Below are positions 1 to 9,181 of a DNA stretch of 62,210 bases, in pieces. The position numbers and the translations under genes are program-made. The notes beneath the pieces are model-generated. The model saw nothing but the letters and a program-made list of their open reading frames with translations, was not told the DNA's origin and searched no databases. Numbering within the stretch: the stretch's first letter is position 1; every line of letters starts with the position of its first letter. Source of the stretch: Sphingomonadaceae bacterium (GTDB taxonomy: Bacteria; Pseudomonadota; Alphaproteobacteria; Sphingomonadales; Sphingomonadaceae); the NCBI GenBank assembly GCA_947476425.1, contig CANJQJ010000014.1, positions 1 through 62,210 of the forward strand, written 5' to 3'.

Positions 1-187
1 GCCGAACCCAAAACCCCTTCCATCAACCCCGCAAACCATCGACCACACGCGACGAAATAGGCGCTGCGGATACGCTCGTCCTGATCAAACCGACAGTGCG
101 TCAGGACGCCAATCCAGACCAACTACCGCTCCGTCATGAATACGATGGGCTAGACAGGCACCTATAGATAACAAGAAGGTGGTCGGC

Positions 188-511
188 GTGGCGGCAGTTC
201 ACAGCATTTCTCCGATTAAATCGGCATCGGCGATGATGACCCCGTGGCGCAAGCGACGGATGTGCATGATCCTGTCCGATGCCCCGGCACCGGCGGCATT
301 GCGCGAGATTTCCGGAACCGGTGCCTTCCTCGAGACGAACGCTCGTCCGCCGCTGGAAAGCCGGGTGTGTTTCCACCATCCCGAAGCAGGCGCAATAGAC
401 GCGCGGGTGACGGCGATCGCGAGCGACGGCATCCGCATTTCCTTTGCAGCCGGCATCGGATCAATGGCCTTTGCGCTCGCCGCGATCGCCGCCGACATGA
501 CGCAGGGCTGA
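188..511 (+). CDS. PilZ-like small protein
   Basis: A 107-residue protein with features of a PilZ (cyclic-di-GMP binding) fold. It has an Arg-rich segment near the N-terminus (PWRKRRMCMI) followed by a strand-turn motif R-E-I-S-G-T-G-A-F-L-E-T, which resembles the D/N-x-S-x-x-G part of PilZ domains, then alternating strands ending ASDGIRISF. The first conserved residue of the second motif is Glu rather than Asp or Asn, so nucleotide binding is uncertain. The GTG start is chosen because AAGAAGG lies about 8 bases upstream; GTG at 179 and ATG at 232 are alternatives. Its 3' end overlaps the convergent comEC 3' end by 51 bases. Assignment is by motif only. Confidence 0.6.
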   Translation: MAAVHSISPIKSASAMMTPWRKRRMCMILSDAPAPAALREISGTGAFLETNARPPLESRVCFHHPEAGAIDARVTAIASDGIRISFAAGIGSMAFALAAIAADMTQG

Positions 512-2581
512 AACGCGGCGAAGCCAGGGATGATCATCCCCGGCTGTCCGAACCGTACGGAGCGCCAGGGGCGAAAAGCTGATCGAAATACCGCCGGTCT
601 GCTCAAGCAAGGTGCGATCGGCCTTGAGCCATCGGGGCGTACAGCCCACCGGCAAGCGCCGCTCGCTCACGGCGATGTCCGCATCCGCGCATAATCGCCG
701 CATTTCATCCCAATCCACCAGATAGGCGCTTCGCGTGGCGAGGAGCTTCATCCGGAAGCCGCCGGCAACGATATCGGCCACGCAGAAATCGGCGCTGCAA
801 CGCGCGGTCGGCAGGTCGTCGAGTGAATCCGTCGCCACGCCAGCTGCGGATTCCGCGAAACTGTCTCGCACGAAATCGCCAGCGCGTGGGCGCAGGAGTG
901 CCAGTTCGCCGGTCGGTCCGCGCAAGGCGAGATGGCGGCCGTCCCCCATGATCATGAGATCGGGTGCCGGTGCGAAATAGGCCCAGATCGCTCCGACCGC
1001 GAACGGGGCAATCCCGGCGGCGCGAATCCCGCCTTTCCAGAGCAATATCCAGATCCCGCCAAGTACCATCAACGCGAACGCCGGCACCGGCATCGTCGGC
1101 AGCGACGCCACCGCCCCGGGCCAGCCGCTCACGTTTTGCGCCAGCGCGATAAGCAACTTCATCGACAGGCCGACAAGCCACCATATCGGCGCGCCCCATC
1201 CAGCGATGTCCAGGAACAGCGCCAAGCCTTCGAGTGGCATTATGACGAAACTTGTGAATGGGATAGCGACGATATTTGCCACGGCACCGTAAAGGCCGGT
1301 GCGATGGAAATGGTAAAGCGCGATTGGTGCGAGCGCAATCTCGATGGCAACGCCGATCAGCAGCGTGGCCCCGGCTTCGCGGATCGCGCGCATCAATCCG
1401 CTTTCGTCCCTGCGTGCGAACCATCCGCCGGTGACGGGATGCTGATGAACCGCCAGAAGCACCGTGACCGCGGCAAAACTCATCTGGAAGCTCGGGCCGA
1501 TCAGGGATTCGGGCCAGAGCATCAGGAGCAGCATGGCACCGGCGGCAACGAGGCGGAGCGTCATCGCTTCACGTCCCATCACGAGTGCGATCAGGATCAG
1601 CACTGCGGCAATACAGGATCGAAGCGTCGGAACTTCAGCGCCCGCAATCAGCGTGTAGGCGATTCCGGCGAGCGCCCCCGCGCCCGCCGCGATGATGGTC
1701 AAAGGCAGCCTCAGCGCGAGTGTCTGGCTCAAGGCGAGCATTCGCATGACCAGCAACATCGTCCCGCCGATCACAACTGCCACATGAAGTCCGCTGATCG
1801 AAAGCAGGTGGGCCAGCCCGGCGGTACGCATCGCAGCGGCGTCCTCCTCTGTGATTGCACCTTGATCTCCAGTGACGAATGCGGCCGAGATGCCGCCGGG
1901 CGATCCGGGCAGGCGCCGTTCGATATGCGCGGTCAAGGCAGCCCGCCACAGCGCGATCTGACCGGAAAATCCCGTCGCAGGCTCGCGCGCCAGGACCGCT
2001 ATCGAGTCAAGCGCTCGCCCGGTGGCACCGATCCCCCTGAACCATGCGATCCGCCCGAAATCATAGCCGCCCGGAAGCAGCGCCTCGCCCGGCGGCATGA
2101 GCCGCGCCCGGATCCTGATCCGCGCTCCGGGCTGGACATCGCGGGCCATATATTGGTCATCGACATTGACCCGGACTCTCGGCGGAAGAGCCTGGCCCGG
2201 ATCGACCGTCACCTGCAATCGCACCATCGCGCGCGCCGTGAGGAGTTCGATATGCTCGATCTTGCCGGTGAATATCGCGACCTGTGGTCGATCGAGCCTG
2301 ACAGCGGCAACGGATTCGGCCCGGAGCCAGACCAGGCCACATCCGATGGCGGAAAAGACGAGCGCGACGGCAAGCATCCGCCCCATTCGTCCCGGACCAA
2401 GCAAGAACAGGCTGGCCAGCGCAGCGCCAAGGGTACCGAGGATGAAGGCGATCCACCCATCCCGTTGCGGAATGACGAACCAGCACGCTATTCCGATGCC
2501 AAGCGCTACCGGCAGCCAAAGTGCCAATTGATCTCGCTCGCGATCGCAGACCGCGTCGAGCCAATCGGAAATCCTCGACAT
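461..2581 (-). CDS. comEC: ComEC/Rec2-family membrane protein
   Basis: A 706-residue polytopic inner-membrane protein of the ComEC/Rec2 family, the channel that carries transforming DNA in competent bacteria. The N-terminal third has several hydrophobic helices around a soluble OB-like region (DUF4131 type: VTVDPGQALPPRVRVNVDD). The central competence domain carries the family motif LAHLLSISGLHVAVV and the segment GAEVPTLRSCIAAVLIL. After the last membrane helix (AVGAIWAYFAPAPD) only about 175 residues remain. They contain no H-x-H-x-D-H motif, so the usual C-terminal metallo-beta-lactamase nuclease domain is absent or decayed. The start is the ATG of MSRISDWLDAV; an upstream in-frame start would add 11 unlikely residues. 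It is divergent from gltX. Competence in this organism is not shown. Confidence 0.9.
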   Translation of the reverse strand: MSRISDWLDAVCDRERDQLALWLPVALGIGIACWFVIPQRDGWIAFILGTLGAALASLFLLGPGRMGRMLAVALVFSAIGCGLVWLRAESVAAVRLDRPQVAIFTGKIEHIELLTARAMVRLQVTVDPGQALPPRVRVNVDDQYMARDVQPGARIRIRARLMPPGEALLPGGYDFGRIAWFRGIGATGRALDSIAVLAREPATGFSGQIALWRAALTAHIERRLPGSPGGISAAFVTGDQGAITEEDAAAMRTAGLAHLLSISGLHVAVVIGGTMLLVMRMLALSQTLALRLPLTIIAAGAGALAGIAYTLIAGAEVPTLRSCIAAVLILIALVMGREAMTLRLVAAGAMLLLMLWPESLIGPSFQMSFAAVTVLLAVHQHPVTGGWFARRDESGLMRAIREAGATLLIGVAIEIALAPIALYHFHRTGLYGAVANIVAIPFTSFVIMPLEGLALFLDIAGWGAPIWWLVGLSMKLLIALAQNVSGWPGAVASLPTMPVPAFALMVLGGIWILLWKGGIRAAGIAPFAVGAIWAYFAPAPDLMIMGDGRHLALRGPTGELALLRPRAGDFVRDSFAESAAGVATDSLDDLPTARCSADFCVADIVAGGFRMKLLATRSAYLVDWDEMRRLCADADIAVSERRLPVGCTPRWLKADRTLLEQTGGISISFSPLALRTVRTAGDDHPWLRRVSALRHVGGDRGERKGH

Positions 2582-2673
2582 TGGCGTGGCCCCCACCCCT
2601 TTGATGCAGTGCACACACTATGTTAGGGGGCCGAACCCCTGTTTCCGGCAGGGAATGACGGGAGCATGCAAGC

Positions 2674-4131
2674 GTGGGCGAAAGCAAGCAAAATCAAATG
2701 GTAGTGACCCGATTTGCGCCTTCGCCGACCGGTTACCTGCACATCGGCGGCGCTCGCACCGCACTTTTCAATTGGCTTTTTGCCCGTCATCACGGCGGAA
2801 AATTTCTGCTGCGCATCGAGGATACCGATCGCGCGCGCTCCACCCAGGATGCAATCGACGCCATTATCGATGGAATGCAATGGCTCGGCCTCGATTGGGA
2901 CGGCGATACATTCTATCAGTTCGAGCGCGCCGCGAGGCATGCCGAAGTCGCGAACCAGCTGCTGGCGGCGGGCCATGCCTATCGCTGCTTCGCCACCCCC
3001 GAGGAGCTGACGGCACTGCGCGAACAGCAGCGCGCCGCCAAGCAGCCGATGCGCTATGACGGACGCTGGCGCGATCGCGCGCCTTCCGAGGCGCCCGAGG
3101 GCGCGCCGTTCGTGATCCGCCTCAAGGCAGAACGCGAGGGAGAGACGACCATCGAGGATCGAGTCCAGGGCTCAGTCACGGTTCGGAATGCCGAACTCGA
3201 CGACATGGTCCTGCTCCGTTCGGACGGCACGCCGACCTACATGCTTGCCGTGGTTGTCGATGACCACGACATGGGCGTCACCCACGTCATTCGAGGGGAC
3301 GACCATCTCAACAACGCGTTCCGCCAACTCGGCATCTTACGTTCGATGGCCAAGATCGAGGCGGGTTGGGCCGAACCCATCTACGCTCACATTCCGCTTA
3401 TCCACGGCGCGGATGGCGCAAAGCTTTCGAAACGCCACGGCGCGCTTGGCGTCGACGCCTACCGCGACGAACTCGGCATGCTGTCCGAAGCGGTCGATAA
3501 CTATTTGCTTCGCCTCGGCTGGGGCCATGGCGACGACGAGATCATCAGTCGCGAACAGGCCGTCCAGTGGTTCGAGCTCGACCATGTGGGCAAATCCCCA
3601 TCGCGCTTCGACATCAAGAAGCTGGAGAACATCAACGGCCACTATATGCGTGAGGCGGACGATGCCCGGCTGGCGAAGCTCACGGTACCGCATGTAGAAC
3701 GACTGCTCGGGATCGAGCTCACCCTCGCTGAGATCGACCTTCTGCAGCGCAGCATGGAATTTCTGAAGCCGCGCGCCAAGAGTCTGCTCGAACTCTCCGA
3801 AGGCAGCAGCTTTCTCTTTCGCAAGCGCCCAATTGACGTGGACGAACGCGCATCAGCCCTGCTAGACGATGCAGGACTCGCACTGCTTGTTAAGCTATAT
3901 CAGGCATTGCGGCCGCTAGAAGACTGGACATCCCCCGAAATCGAGGGTGCTATTCGGGAAGTGGCCGAGGCAGCGGAAGTTGGTCTGGGCAAGGTCGCCC
4001 AGCCGCTTCGCGCAGCGCTGACCGGCCGTACAACATCCCCCGGCATCTTTGATGTACTAGTCCTGCTAGGCCGCGATGAAAGTCTGGGCCGAATGGCGGA
4101 CCGGATCGGGTCGCTGGCTATCGAAAATTAA
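2674..4131 (+). CDS. gltX: Glutamyl-tRNA synthetase
   Basis: Class I aminoacyl-tRNA synthetase that charges tRNA-Glu (and possibly tRNA-Gln in organisms relying on GatCAB). The 485-residue length is normal. The Rossmann fold opens with [19 protein letters not shown], containing the HIGH-type motif HIGG. The KMSKS-type loop is [13 protein letters not shown] around residue 250, and the C-terminal half is the helical anticodon-binding region. GTG is taken as start because GGAG sits 9 bases upstream; ATG at 2698 (MVVTRFAPS) is a shorter option without a visible ribosome site. It is followed 16 bases later by gltA in the same direction, so the two may be co-transcribed. Confidence 0.97.
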   Translation: MGESKQNQMVVTRFAPSPTGYLHIGGARTALFNWLFARHHGGKFLLRIEDTDRARSTQDAIDAIIDGMQWLGLDWDGDTFYQFERAARHAEVANQLLAAGHAYRCFATPEELTALREQQRAAKQPMRYDGRWRDRAPSEAPEGAPFVIRLKAEREGETTIEDRVQGSVTVRNAELDDMVLLRSDGTPTYMLAVVVDDHDMGVTHVIRGDDHLNNAFRQLGILRSMAKIEAGWAEPIYAHIPLIHGADGAKLSKRHGALGVDAYRDELGMLSEAVDNYLLRLGWGHGDDEIISREQAVQWFELDHVGKSPSRFDIKKLENINGHYMREADDARLAKLTVPHVERLLGIELTLAEIDLLQRSMEFLKPRAKSLLELSEGSSFLFRKRPIDVDERASALLDDAGLALLVKLYQALRPLEDWTSPEIEGAIREVAEAAEVGLGKVAQPLRAALTGRTTSPGIFDVLVLLGRDESLGRMADRIGSLAIEN

Positions 4132-4147
4132 GAAGGGAGCATCGACT

Positions 4148-5434
4148 ATGGGGGACAACAGCGCGAAGCTGAATTTCGGCGGTCAAGAGACCGACTACAA
4201 GGTGCTGTCGGGCTCCGTCGGTCCGGAAGTGATCGACATCCGCAAGCTCTACGCCAACACTGGCGCCTTCACCTATGATCCCGGCTTCACCTCGACAGCG
4301 AGCTGCGAATCCAAGCTCACCTACATCGATGGCGACCAGGGCATATTGCTCCATCGCGGCTATCCGATCGACCAGCTCGCCGAACAGTCGTCGTTCATGG
4401 AAGTCGCCTACCTGCTGTTGCGTGGCGAGCTGCCGGGCAAGAGCGAGCTTGAAAGCTTCACGCGCACGATTAGCCGTCACACGATGCTCAATGAGCAATT
4501 GTCGACCTTCTATCGCGGCTTCCGTCGCGATGCGCATCCGATGGCGATCATGTGCGGCGTAGTCGGGGCGCTTTCCGCCTTCTACCATGACTCCACGGAC
4601 ATCAACGATCCATACCAGCGCATGGTGGCCTCGCACCGGCTGATCGCCAAGATGCCGACGATCGCAGCGATGGCCTACAAATATTCGGTCGGCCAGCCTT
4701 TCGTCTATCCGCGCAACGACCTGAGCTACACCGGCAACTTCCTGCGGATGACGTTCAGCGTGCCCGCGGAAGACTATGTCGTCGATCCGGTGATCGAAGA
4801 TGCTATGGACAAGATCTTCATCCTCCACGCCGATCATGAGCAGAATGCATCGACCTCGACCGTCCGCCTTGCTGGTTCGTCGGGCGCCAATCCATTCGCG
4901 TGCATCGCGGCCGGCATCGCATGCCTGTGGGGTCCGGCGCATGGTGGGGCCAACGAGGCAGCGCTCAACATGCTGCGCGAGATCGGCACCGTCGATCGCA
5001 TTCCGGAATATATCGCCCGCGCGAAAAACAAGGACGATCCCTTCCGCCTGATGGGCTTCGGCCATCGCGTTTATAAAAACTACGATCCGCGCGCGAAGGT
5101 CATGCAGAAGACCGCGAACGAAGTTCTGGAGCGCCTCGGCGTCAAGGATCCGGTGTTCGACGTCGCCCGCGAGCTCGAGCAGATCGCGCTCAACGATCCG
5201 TATTTCGTCGAGAAGAAGCTCTACCCGAACGTGGACTTCTATTCGGGCGTAATCCTGTCCGCGATCGGCTTCCCGACGACGATGTTCACGGTGCTGTTCG
5301 CACTTGCCCGCACCGTCGGCTGGGTAGCGCAGTGGAACGAGATGATCTCGGATCCCGAGCAGAAGATCGGCCGTCCGCGCCAGCTCTACACCGGCCCAAC
5401 GGCCCGCGACTATGTCGACGTCGACAAGCGTTGA
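4148..5434 (+). CDS. gltA: Citrate synthase
   Basis: Type II citrate synthase of 428 residues, condensing oxaloacetate and acetyl-CoA at the entry to the TCA cycle. Recognisable elements are the N-terminal beta-rich extension of hexameric proteobacterial enzymes, the segment [13 protein letters not shown], the active-site helix [20 protein letters not shown], the catalytic His loop [15 protein letters not shown] and the conserved Asp near NVDFYSGV. The ATG after AGAAGGGAGC is the clear start, in good ribosome-site spacing. Its stop lies just before a strong hairpin at 5446-5471 that also serves the convergent kinase gene. Confidence 0.98.
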   Translation: MGDNSAKLNFGGQETDYKVLSGSVGPEVIDIRKLYANTGAFTYDPGFTSTASCESKLTYIDGDQGILLHRGYPIDQLAEQSSFMEVAYLLLRGELPGKSELESFTRTISRHTMLNEQLSTFYRGFRRDAHPMAIMCGVVGALSAFYHDSTDINDPYQRMVASHRLIAKMPTIAAMAYKYSVGQPFVYPRNDLSYTGNFLRMTFSVPAEDYVVDPVIEDAMDKIFILHADHEQNASTSTVRLAGSSGANPFACIAAGIACLWGPAHGGANEAALNMLREIGTVDRIPEYIARAKNKDDPFRLMGFGHRVYKNYDPRAKVMQKTANEVLERLGVKDPVFDVARELEQIALNDPYFVEKKLYPNVDFYSGVILSAIGFPTTMFTVLFALARTVGWVAQWNEMISDPEQKIGRPRQLYTGPTARDYVDVDKR

Positions 5435-5440
5435 TTGATG

Positions 5441-5471
5441 AAAATCCCTCTCCCGTCTCGTCGGGAGAGGG
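5441..5471 (-). terminator. Hairpin terminator between gltA and the kinase operon
   Basis: A perfect 10-bp stem, CCCTCTCCCG with CGGGAGAGGG, around a 6-base loop lies 7 bases past the stop codon of the leftward kinase gene. Read on the minus strand the hairpin is followed by ATTTT, as in an intrinsic terminator. On the plus strand, after gltA, there is no T-run, so for that gene it could only stop transcription weakly or protect the 3' end. Confidence 0.65.
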
Positions 5472-5477
5472 CGATTA

Positions 5478-6848
5478 TCAGTCCCGCGCCGGAAGCGTCA
5501 GGATGAAACGGGCGCCCTGCCCCAAGGCACTGTCGACCTGAAGGTCGCCGCCCATCGCGCGCGCAAGTCGCCGGGATATATAAAGACCCAATCCCGATCC
5601 GCTTGGATCGTTACGATCGAGCCGCTCGAACTTTTCGAAGACCCGGTCATGATCGGCAGATGCGATGCCCTTGCCTTGATCCGCGACGATCAGCACTGCA
5701 TTTCCCCCATCGCGTTCAGCGCGAAGCCAGATCATGCCGCCTTGTGGTGAATAGCGAACCGCGTTGCCGATCAGGTTGACGAGGATCTGGAGAACGCGAC
5801 GAAACTCGCCATTTGCCGGCAACGCCTCGTTGAGATCGGGAGCATCAATGCTGACTCCGCTATCGGCGGCGCGCACGGCGAGCAAGCCCGCAGCGCGACG
5901 GGCGACATCACAAAGGTCGATCGCTTCGCGTTCGGGACGAAAATCCGGGCTCTCGATCGCCTGGACTTCGACCAGATCGTCAACGAGCGACATCAGGTGA
6001 CGTCCGGCCGACGCTATATCGGCCGCATAGTCCGCATAACCACGCCGCAGTGGGCCGTCATTTTGCTGACGGATGACGTCGGCATTGGCAATGATCCGAT
6101 CGAGCGGCGCCTTGAGCACCCTGCCGATCTCGGCTCCGAAACTTGAATCCGGCGATGGCGCCTTGTCAGGCGATTTCTCGTCGGTCTCGCCTACGCGGAC
6201 TGCAGTTCCCCGATAGCCAGCGAACGCATTGCCCTCGTTGAACAGGGGAATACCCGCAAGATTGAGAATGCCGTAATCGGATCCCCTCAGCCGCGCCTGC
6301 TGGCCGGCAAAGCCCCGCTGGGCTGCGAATGCATCGAGTAACGGCATGGTGCCGTCCTCTGATTCAAACAGGCTGAAGAAGCGCGTAAATGATTGTCCGA
6401 CCAGCGATTTTCCGCTCGATCCGAGCGCCAGCGCGGGCGCATCGGAGATGGCGGTGAGAACCAGTTGCTCGTTCACCGTCCAGGAGAAATCCGCCGCGGC
6501 ACGCGCGAAATCGACGCGCCGGCTCTTGCCCTTGCTCCGGATCGCGGCGCCGGCAGGGCGAGTCGTCCATTCGACAATCTCGATCTGTACCATGTCGTCA
6601 TCCGGTCGGGCATTGATGAACAGCTCGATATCGGTGCCATTGTCGGCAGTGGCTACTGCGCGCGACACTGGCGCCTGAAGCTGCGCCACGAGGCGAACCA
6701 GCGCGACGAGCTGTGGAATGACGACCATTCCCCCCGGCTTCCCGCCGGTCTGGACGTGCAGCACGGCAAGCGGCGGATCGGCATCGACCAGGCGCCCCTC
6801 GGCGTCGATCGTTCCGCAAATCGGAAAAAGGCTTTCAATGCCAATCAT
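5478..6848 (-). CDS. Histidine-kinase-like protein lacking the acceptor His
   Basis: A soluble 456-residue protein with no membrane segment. The first ~225 residues look like PAS-type sensor domains (RGSDYGILNLAGIPLFNEGNA). The C-terminal ~230 residues form a DHp-like helix pair and a complete HATPase_c domain: N-box QILVNLIGNAVRYSPQGG, G1 box DQGKGIA, F box VFEKFERLD and G2 box SGSGLGLYI. The DHp motif reads IGRVLKAPLDRII where kinases have SHELRTPL, so the phospho-acceptor His is Arg at residue 243 (AGG at 6120-6122). ATP binding should be intact but autophosphorylation at the normal site is not possible. It may be a pseudokinase or partner subunit. Its start overlaps the DUF2336 stop by 4 bases, so the two are translationally coupled. 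Confidence 0.85.
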   Translation of the reverse strand: MIGIESLFPICGTIDAEGRLVDADPPLAVLHVQTGGKPGGMVVIPQLVALVRLVAQLQAPVSRAVATADNGTDIELFINARPDDDMVQIEIVEWTTRPAGAAIRSKGKSRRVDFARAAADFSWTVNEQLVLTAISDAPALALGSSGKSLVGQSFTRFFSLFESEDGTMPLLDAFAAQRGFAGQQARLRGSDYGILNLAGIPLFNEGNAFAGYRGTAVRVGETDEKSPDKAPSPDSSFGAEIGRVLKAPLDRIIANADVIRQQNDGPLRRGYADYAADIASAGRHLMSLVDDLVEVQAIESPDFRPEREAIDLCDVARRAAGLLAVRAADSGVSIDAPDLNEALPANGEFRRVLQILVNLIGNAVRYSPQGGMIWLRAERDGGNAVLIVADQGKGIASADHDRVFEKFERLDRNDPSGSGLGLYISRRLARAMGGDLQVDSALGQGARFILTLPARD

Positions 6849-7840
6849 GCAGCCACGCGATCCTCATCGTCGCTTCGCCACGGACGGATCAATGCCCTTG
6901 CCGCCTCGACCGACAAATCGTCAAACGCGTCAGCGGCAGCGCCGAGCTCATAATCCGCATCGGATGTTTGCCCGCCTCGCGCAATCAACAGATCCGTGAT
7001 GAGGCGAAGTGCCAGGGTGCGATCCCATCCGGTTGCGCGTAGCAGCAGTGTCATCCGGCTGGCATCGCGATCGGCGATCATCGTCCAGATCAGCGACGAG
7101 GATACTTCGGATCGCACGGCAAGCGACGCAACCCACAGATGCAGCCAGCCCTCGCGAAACGCACCATAGCACAGCGCATCGTCCAATTCGCCATCGCGAT
7201 GAAGCAGCACGGCAAGCGCCCGTGCAAGCCGATCGGCGGCGTCACTCCGCTCATGTCGCGCAAATACGGCATCGACTGCGCCGACAAGATCGCGATCGGG
7301 ATCGTCGAGGGTTTCCGCAATCCGCCATGTGATGCGATGGAGGACGGCTGCCGGAAGCTCTGCGGCAATCAGCAAGGGCTCGCCAAACCGGTCGACCCGG
7401 CGACTTTCTGCGCTCAGCAAGGAGGAAGCTGCCTCGGCGATCGCATGATCGGCGTGGCCGGTCAGTCCCTCGACGATGATGTTGCCCGAAAAATGCGCGC
7501 GCAGCGATCGACCGAGATAATGCTCGTCCGCCCGACGAAGCAGCAGCCCGGCAAGCTCGGGATCGCGCATTGCGCGCGAATGCGCGAGCTTTCGCCACGC
7601 GACGCCGCGCTCGACATCGGGAAACATGGAACGGGCGATTTCTTCGACCAGCCCCTCAAGCATCCGCGTCATCGTCGCATGTTCGCGATCGGAAAGGCGC
7701 ACCTCCGACGGACGAAACAGATCATTGAGCGCACCGCCCAGACGGGCACGTGCGCTATCCGCCGCGCGCGCGGCATCGGCGATGAAACTGTCGACCGCCG
7801 ACCCGGTTGAATCGGGCGACGCGGGATGGGACGCGGACAT
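6845..7840 (-). CDS. DUF2336 domain protein
   Basis: A 331-residue helical protein matching the alphaproteobacterial DUF2336 family, whose function is not established. Repeated helical pairs with Arg/Leu/Ala-rich faces are visible (RPSEVRLSDREHATMTRML; LAGLLLRRADEHYLGRSLR; RDASRMTLLLRATGWDR). There is no signal peptide or membrane segment. The stop shares the ATGA junction with the kinase-like gene, so the two products are probably made in step and may interact. A TTAA-N7-CTAA sequence about 26-41 bases upstream of the start resembles a CtrA box. The family assignment comes from overall pattern, not from catalytic residues. Confidence 0.8.
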   Translation of the reverse strand: MSASHPASPDSTGSAVDSFIADAARAADSARARLGGALNDLFRPSEVRLSDREHATMTRMLEGLVEEIARSMFPDVERGVAWRKLAHSRAMRDPELAGLLLRRADEHYLGRSLRAHFSGNIIVEGLTGHADHAIAEAASSLLSAESRRVDRFGEPLLIAAELPAAVLHRITWRIAETLDDPDRDLVGAVDAVFARHERSDAADRLARALAVLLHRDGELDDALCYGAFREGWLHLWVASLAVRSEVSSSLIWTMIADRDASRMTLLLRATGWDRTLALRLITDLLIARGGQTSDADYELGAAADAFDDLSVEAARALIRPWRSDDEDRVAA

Positions 7841-7865
7841 GCCAGTTGATGTACGATGAATTGCG

Positions 7866-7882
7866 TTAAGGTCTCGCTAAAC
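7866..7882. promoter_or_regulatory. Possible CtrA box upstream of the DUF2336 gene
   Basis: The sequence TTAAGGTCTCGCTAAAC has the form TTAA-N7-CTAAAC, one base off the CtrA consensus TTAA-N7-TTAAC known from Caulobacter. It lies 26-41 bases before the DUF2336 start codon, where an activator or repressor could act, and overlaps the 3' end of the next gene upstream. ChpT, part of the CtrA phosphorelay, is encoded later in this window. A single imperfect match is weak evidence. Confidence 0.25.
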
Positions 7883-9118
7883 CTGTTGGCCGCGCATTTT
7901 CAACGCAATCGCGTCATGGACCATACGCTGGGCGACCACGAACGACGTTATCGCATAGAGCGCGGCCGCTACCATGCCGCTTCCCCAGAGGCCGCCGGCC
8001 GCAAAAGGGAGGAACATCCAGATCAGCCCGTCGCCGGTCGCCATGAACGGCATCGGGGCACGATTATCGAGCCGCCTTGCCGTGCGCCATTCGCTTGCCA
8101 GCGCTGCCATCACACCGATGACAAGCACAGCAAGCAACGCCCAACCCCATTGGCCATCGTCACCGAGGCGCACGCCAAGGACAACCAGCGCTGCCGCCGC
8201 GATCATCAACCGCGCCTCGCGTAGCCGCTGTTCATGCCTGAGCCGGGTGACCCGGACGTCGGCCAATCGCTGGGCAATCGATGCGACGGGCCCGCTGGCG
8301 ACGAGCAGCAGCAGCCCCGTCGTGAACCAGCCCGCCGCCGCCGGCGCGAACGCCAGCAGCGCAAGGACGACCGAGGCAAGCTGAATCCACCAGGGATCGA
8401 GCTGGCGGCGCGCGAGCGCAGCAATGGCGCTCCGCTCGATCAAGGGAAATATGTAGCGCGCAGGCCAGCCGACCCGCATGCCAGCCGAACCGTCGATGAT
8501 GCGTTGTTCGAGCGCGCTGAGATCGGCGGCTTCACGAGCGAAGACGGGATGTTCGGGATCCCCGCCCTCGCCATGGGCAGCAACCGCAGGGAGGATTACC
8601 GCGCCGGCCTGGAGCATTCGGCGGAGCAACGTGAGTGCGAAATCCCAATCGCCGAGTTGAGCTGCGGTTTCCTGGAGCCGCCCACCCTCGATCAGCGCAA
8701 GGCCAGCCCATCGCGAGTGTGCGTCGATGCGCTCGAAATCCTCCAATCCGGGCTGGTCCGAGAGCGCGAGCAAGGCGGGCGCATGCGCGGCGGCCAGTCG
8801 TTCGAATGCCGCTGCGGGGGCGATGCAGCCGTCAGCGACGATAAGCACAGTCTCATCGGGATGGATGCGATCGGCGGCATCGGCGACCGTGCGGGCGATA
8901 TCGACGCGAAAGCCATCACGCCGAAGCCGGTCGATCGCAGCGATCAGCGGAGCCGGCAGGCGCTCGACGAGAATGATGATGTGCAACGCGCCGGCGCGGA
9001 CCGCACGACGGACCTGATGCTCAAGCAAGGTGGCGCCCGCGAGCGGAAGCGCCGCGCGGAGCAGGTCGCTACCGTCGTCAATCGTCTGCGATGCGAAGAT
9101 CAGCGCAGCCAACGCCAT
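7877..9118 (-). CDS. Nucleotidyltransferase-like/membrane two-part protein
   Basis: A 413-residue protein in two parts. Residues ~1-220 resemble a Rossmann-like sugar-nucleotide or NTP transferase (GATLLEHQVRRAVRAGALHIIILVE; ETVLIVADGCIAPAAA), but without a clear GxGTRM loop. Residues ~225-410 hold about five hydrophobic helices, an arrangement seen in fusions of a nucleotidyltransferase with a CDP-alcohol phosphatidyltransferase. The CDP-alcohol motif DGxxAR...GxxxD is not present, so that activity is doubtful. An inositol-phosphate or phospholipid-related role is only a guess. It lies 36 bases upstream of the DUF2336-kinase pair on the same strand. Confidence 0.6.
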   Translation of the reverse strand: MALAALIFASQTIDDGSDLLRAALPLAGATLLEHQVRRAVRAGALHIIILVERLPAPLIAAIDRLRRDGFRVDIARTVADAADRIHPDETVLIVADGCIAPAAAFERLAAAHAPALLALSDQPGLEDFERIDAHSRWAGLALIEGGRLQETAAQLGDWDFALTLLRRMLQAGAVILPAVAAHGEGGDPEHPVFAREAADLSALEQRIIDGSAGMRVGWPARYIFPLIERSAIAALARRQLDPWWIQLASVVLALLAFAPAAAGWFTTGLLLLVASGPVASIAQRLADVRVTRLRHEQRLREARLMIAAAALVVLGVRLGDDGQWGWALLAVLVIGVMAALASEWRTARRLDNRAPMPFMATGDGLIWMFLPFAAGGLWGSGMVAAALYAITSFVVAQRMVHDAIALKMRGQQV

Positions 9119-9181
9119 GTATGTTCCCCGAAACTCTGTAACGGGGCGATAGGACGAACAGGCTAAATTATCAAACCGGCA

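Noticed and set aside
932-2626. A 564-codon open frame antisense to comEC
   Set aside because: Composition is low-complexity Arg/Asp/His/Gln and it reads through the comEC motifs backwards; not credible as a gene.
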